A DNA stretch of 64,000 bases. Origin: Psychrobacillus sp. OK028 (GTDB lineage Bacteria; Bacillota; Bacilli; Bacillales_A; Planococcaceae). Shown here piece after piece: positions 61,933-64,000 of the stretch. Positions within the stretch are counted from its first letter, which is position 1; each line of letters starts with the position of its first letter. The DNA lies in NCBI RefSeq assembly GCF_900103605.1, contig NZ_FNHY01000001.1, positions 1 to 64,000 on the forward strand, read 5' to 3'. The notes below the pieces were generated by a model. That model had not been told where the DNA came from and did not search any database. It saw only the letters and a program-made list of their open reading frames with translations. A program made the translations under genes and the position numbers.

Positions 61933-62733
61933 TCATTCCTCCTGTTCTTGAAAGAATTCAAATAATTTTTGTTTGTAAACTTCCTCAAAAACGCCAACAA
62001 AGTAGCCAGCGAGATTACGGATTTTTTTCTTTTTTATAGCTTGTAAAGATATCGTCAGTGCTCGATACCCAATATCTTCATAAAACTTCTGCTCTTGTGG
62101 GAGCAGTTGGATGCTACGGTAGGTGAGACTTCGATATACACCGTATAAACGGCTTACTAGCTGCTGATCTGTTCCAAGCATAGCAAAAACAGTAGACTTG
62201 AAGTGCTGATAGAACGTAGGCTTTTTACTTTTATAAAAGTTATCCACAGAATTTACAGCGCGGACATTTTCGGTAGAATACGTATTATGTAATAATTCTT
62301 TTTTAGAGATTAAAGAGATATCGGTTTCTTTTTCCGAAATGATCGCCGCAGTCCTTTGTATGACTACGTTTCCCTGCTCCGAGCGAACTGTCAAACTCGA
62401 GTGGTCATAGAAAGGTAAAATGACTAGAATATTGGCACCATAGCCCTTAGAAACTCTTCGAATGGTCGGAATCTTTTTGATGATTAACAGCTTTTCTAAT
62501 TTACGTAAAGTTCTTCTAACCGTAGCCTCTGATTTACCCGTTGCATGACAAATCGTCGCCACCTTCAAATGAGCAGCACCAGGAAACTTACATGCATATT
62601 GTGCTACTAAAGAGAGCAATGCACGGTCCGTTTCATTCATCTCCCCGTAATGCGCCAGCATATGTTTTTCCACATGCATATCCATTTCTTCCACCGTTTT
62701 AAAAGATTGATAATCCGTAAGATAACTAGTCAT
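61933..62733 (-). CDS. Helix-turn-helix domain protein
   Basis: A 266-residue cytoplasmic protein, ATG at 62733 behind GGGAGGAAGGAACAG. The N-terminal third has a winged-helix pattern (LLSLVAQYACKFPGAAHLKV, then ATICHATGKSEATVRRTLRK and LEKLLIIKKIPTIRRVSKGY), in which the second helix reads as a DNA-recognition helix. The middle is hydrophilic, and the C-terminus (LAGYFVGVFEEVYKQKLFEF) recalls C-terminal parts of replication-initiation-like HTH proteins of Bacillus. I infer a DNA-binding regulator; the target is not deducible. It is a single gene convergent with the antiporter. Confidence 0.75.
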   Translation of the reverse strand: MTSYLTDYQSFKTVEEMDMHVEKHMLAHYGEMNETDRALLSLVAQYACKFPGAAHLKVATICHATGKSEATVRRTLRKLEKLLIIKKIPTIRRVSKGYGANILVILPFYDHSSLTVRSEQGNVVIQRTAAIISEKETDISLISKKELLHNTYSTENVRAVNSVDNFYKSKKPTFYQHFKSTVFAMLGTDQQLVSRLYGVYRSLTYRSIQLLPQEQKFYEDIGYRALTISLQAIKKKKIRNLAGYFVGVFEEVYKQKLFEFFQEQEE

Positions 62734-62977
62734 CTGTTCCTTCCTCCCATTTCACTAATGATAAGTCGCGTGTCATTAGCTAAATAGAAGTATTTTGGAA
62801 GAAAGGATACATGAGTTAAAAAGAAATTTTGCGAGAATATATCGATTTTATGGAAAGCGATTGTTATGCCAAGCGCATAAACCACTAAAGAAGCAAAGTC
62901 TTGAAAACTATATAACATTCCTGAAAATGATGTTACATGTCCTAGTTATAAATGTGATGGTGATGAGGATATCTTTA

Positions 62978-63442
62978 TTAATTATAATCCCACAATATCC
63001 TCCACTCTTCATCATCTTTAGCGACATATACTTCTTGTACGAAGCTGAACTTTCCGTATTTTCCTTTATAGGTTTGAATGACATTAAATTTGTAGACTAC
63101 ATCAAATGGTTTTGTTTCTTTAGCCATTTTCCAATTCTTGATTTGTTTGGCCTCTTCTATTTTAAACTGGAATGTTTCGGTACCGAAATGACCAATAAAA
63201 ACATGGAGACGATCAGTCATAAACTGTGTTTTACTCCATCTTTCTTTCATAACAGGATGAAGCAATTCCCACGAATCAGCAAAGTCTGCACTTTGTTCAT
63301 ACGTGTAAAACGCTTCAACTACTTTTTTAGCTTTGTAGCTCGGCGAGAATAGATAATTAATAGAGCTTATCAATACGAGTAAAGAACATATGGATATAAT
63401 AACAAAAAGTAAGAGTTTGTTTCCTGGTCTTTTCCTCATCAT
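62978..63442 (-). CDS. Membrane-anchored hypothetical protein
   Basis: A 154-residue protein, start at ATG 63442 or 63439 behind AAAGGGG. A basic N-terminus and one transmembrane helix (LLLFVIISICSLLVLISSIN) are followed by an extracytoplasmic domain of about 120 residues (KAKKVVEAFYTYEQSADFAD, TFQFKIEEAKQIKNWKMAKE, EVYVAKDDEEWRILWDYN). The pattern of an AFY.Y....D...W..L start and a W.ILWD end resembles NTF2/SnoaL-like domains of Bacillus membrane proteins. Function unknown. Confidence 0.72.
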   Translation of the reverse strand: MMRKRPGNKLLLFVIISICSLLVLISSINYLFSPSYKAKKVVEAFYTYEQSADFADSWELLHPVMKERWSKTQFMTDRLHVFIGHFGTETFQFKIEEAKQIKNWKMAKETKPFDVVYKFNVIQTYKGKYGKFSFVQEVYVAKDDEEWRILWDYN

Positions 63443-63849
63443 GAACTAACCCCTTTGTTAAATTAATCAATATAAATAGGATATGATTCTAACAAATTAA
63501 TTATCTAAAGGGGCAGTCTGTATTTTTGGAAAACTGTTCATTAGGAACCTATTGCGTCGTAGTGTATTTATTAAACTATTAATTACTTTCCCTTTAGTAA
63601 AAAGAGTTGGTCGTTTGCTAGGAGCATAGAACCTATTTATTGAGAATACTAAAGTGTCGCTCGTCGCTGTGTGAGAAAATAATATAAAAAGATTAGTTTA
63701 AAAAGGTTTTAGATTTCATATAGGTATTTATAACTAACTAAAAATAAGGTGGAATAGTAGTTCGAAAATAATATATTAATGTAGAAAACCTCGAATTAAT
63801 TGGTATAATAGTAACTGTATTAAAAATATTAGTGTTGGAGGAGAAAAAA
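63443..63849. other. Intergenic region
   Basis: About 400 bp, AT-rich and without a gene. It contains the promoter of the next gene near its end. Confidence 0.6.
63801..63809 (+). promoter_or_regulatory. Extended -10 promoter of the last gene
   Basis: TGGTATAAT, an extended -10 element, lies 41 bp before the start at 63850. No clear -35 is seen, as is common with extended -10 promoters. Confidence 0.5.
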
Positions 63850-64000
63850 ATGAAAAAATTTATACTTGGATTTTTAACAGCGGCAATGTTTTTTGGGACG
63901 GTCGGTACATATGCAGCAACTAATTCAAAGATTGATGTACTTTGGAATGTTAAAGCAATTAAATTTGATGGTGTACCTAAAACCTCTACAAATAAACCAT
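63850..64000 (+). CDS. Exported stalk-domain protein, cut by window end
   Basis: Only the first 50 codons are present. ATG 63850 follows GGAGGAG. A signal peptide (KKFILGFLTAAMFFGTVGTY, then AATNS) is followed by KIDVLWNVKAIKFDGVPKTS, which matches the start of Bacillales exported proteins with a copper-amine-oxidase N-terminal-like stalk domain (typically MKKF..GF..G...FGT.GT.AA ... I.F.....KF.FDGV.K). The rest and any further domain lie outside the window. Confidence 0.7.
   Translation, partial: MKKFILGFLTAAMFFGTVGTYAATNSKIDVLWNVKAIKFDGVPKTSTNKP

Noticed and set aside
62795-63352. 185-codon plus-strand frame opposite the membrane-anchored protein
   Set aside because: The minus-strand gene has a ribosome site, a clear membrane helix and a sensible domain; the plus frame is Phe/Ile/Leu-rich shadow.
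1-64000. tRNA, rRNA, replication origin or complete insertion sequence
   Set aside because: I searched by eye for cloverleaf ends, conserved rRNA words, DnaA-box clusters and transposase genes with terminal repeats and found only the transposase tail near 11600.

Overview
The window reads as a low-GC Gram-positive chromosome of the Bacillales, most likely Planococcaceae/Caryophanaceae (Lysinibacillus, Psychrobacillus, Solibacillus or Sporosarcina type). The grounds are AGGAGG ribosome sites with ATG, TTG and GTG starts, Bacillus-type lipoprotein and secretion signals, S-layer proteins whose three N-terminal SLH repeats look like those of Lysinibacillus, and a CsaB-dependent SLH anchoring system. 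The genus is inference; no rRNA or tRNA gene is visible.

Region 1 (1-6345) is a cell-wall polymer locus. A MurJ/Wzx-like flippase, a GT4 glycosyltransferase and the pyruvyl transferase CsaB lie on the minus strand. A TagA/WecG-type ManNAc transferase and a UDP-ManNAc dehydrogenase diverge from them on the plus strand. Together they can make, export and pyruvylate the secondary cell wall polymer to which SLH domains bind.

Region 2 (6376-58366) is a surface-protein island with 13 SLH-domain genes. They comprise two large S-layer-type proteins in opposite orientations (6597-9479 and 25244-27712), two NlpC/P60 hydrolases, a lytic transglycosylase, a CpdB-like and a 5'-nucleotidase-like phosphoesterase, a DUF4855 protein, a phosphodiester glycosidase (NAGPA) protein, three SLH proteins sharing an unnamed beta-helix-like stalk, a Vpr-like protease and a stalk-domain protein. 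Interspersed non-SLH exported proteins include a small subtilase, three intact lipoproteins and a 1582-residue secreted protein carrying two unrelated nuclease domains. The nuclease and nucleotidases together look like a surface system for degrading extracellular nucleic acid and recovering phosphate and nucleosides.

The island is littered with decay and rearrangement: three broken solo RadC genes with conserved hairpins, a frameshifted nuclease lipoprotein, a Fic-like remnant, a transposase tail, and (58494-59720) a scrambled composite of pieces of two upstream SLH genes, one of them inverted. Four intergenic arrays with different motifs but the same 21-bp period (about two helical turns) occur at 141-213, 33719-33994, 35886-35957 and 59768-59881; I know of no name for them.

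Region 3 (60612-64000) is ordinary: a CAX-type Ca2+/H+ antiporter, a helix-turn-helix protein, a small membrane-anchored protein and the start of a stalk-domain protein cut by the window end.
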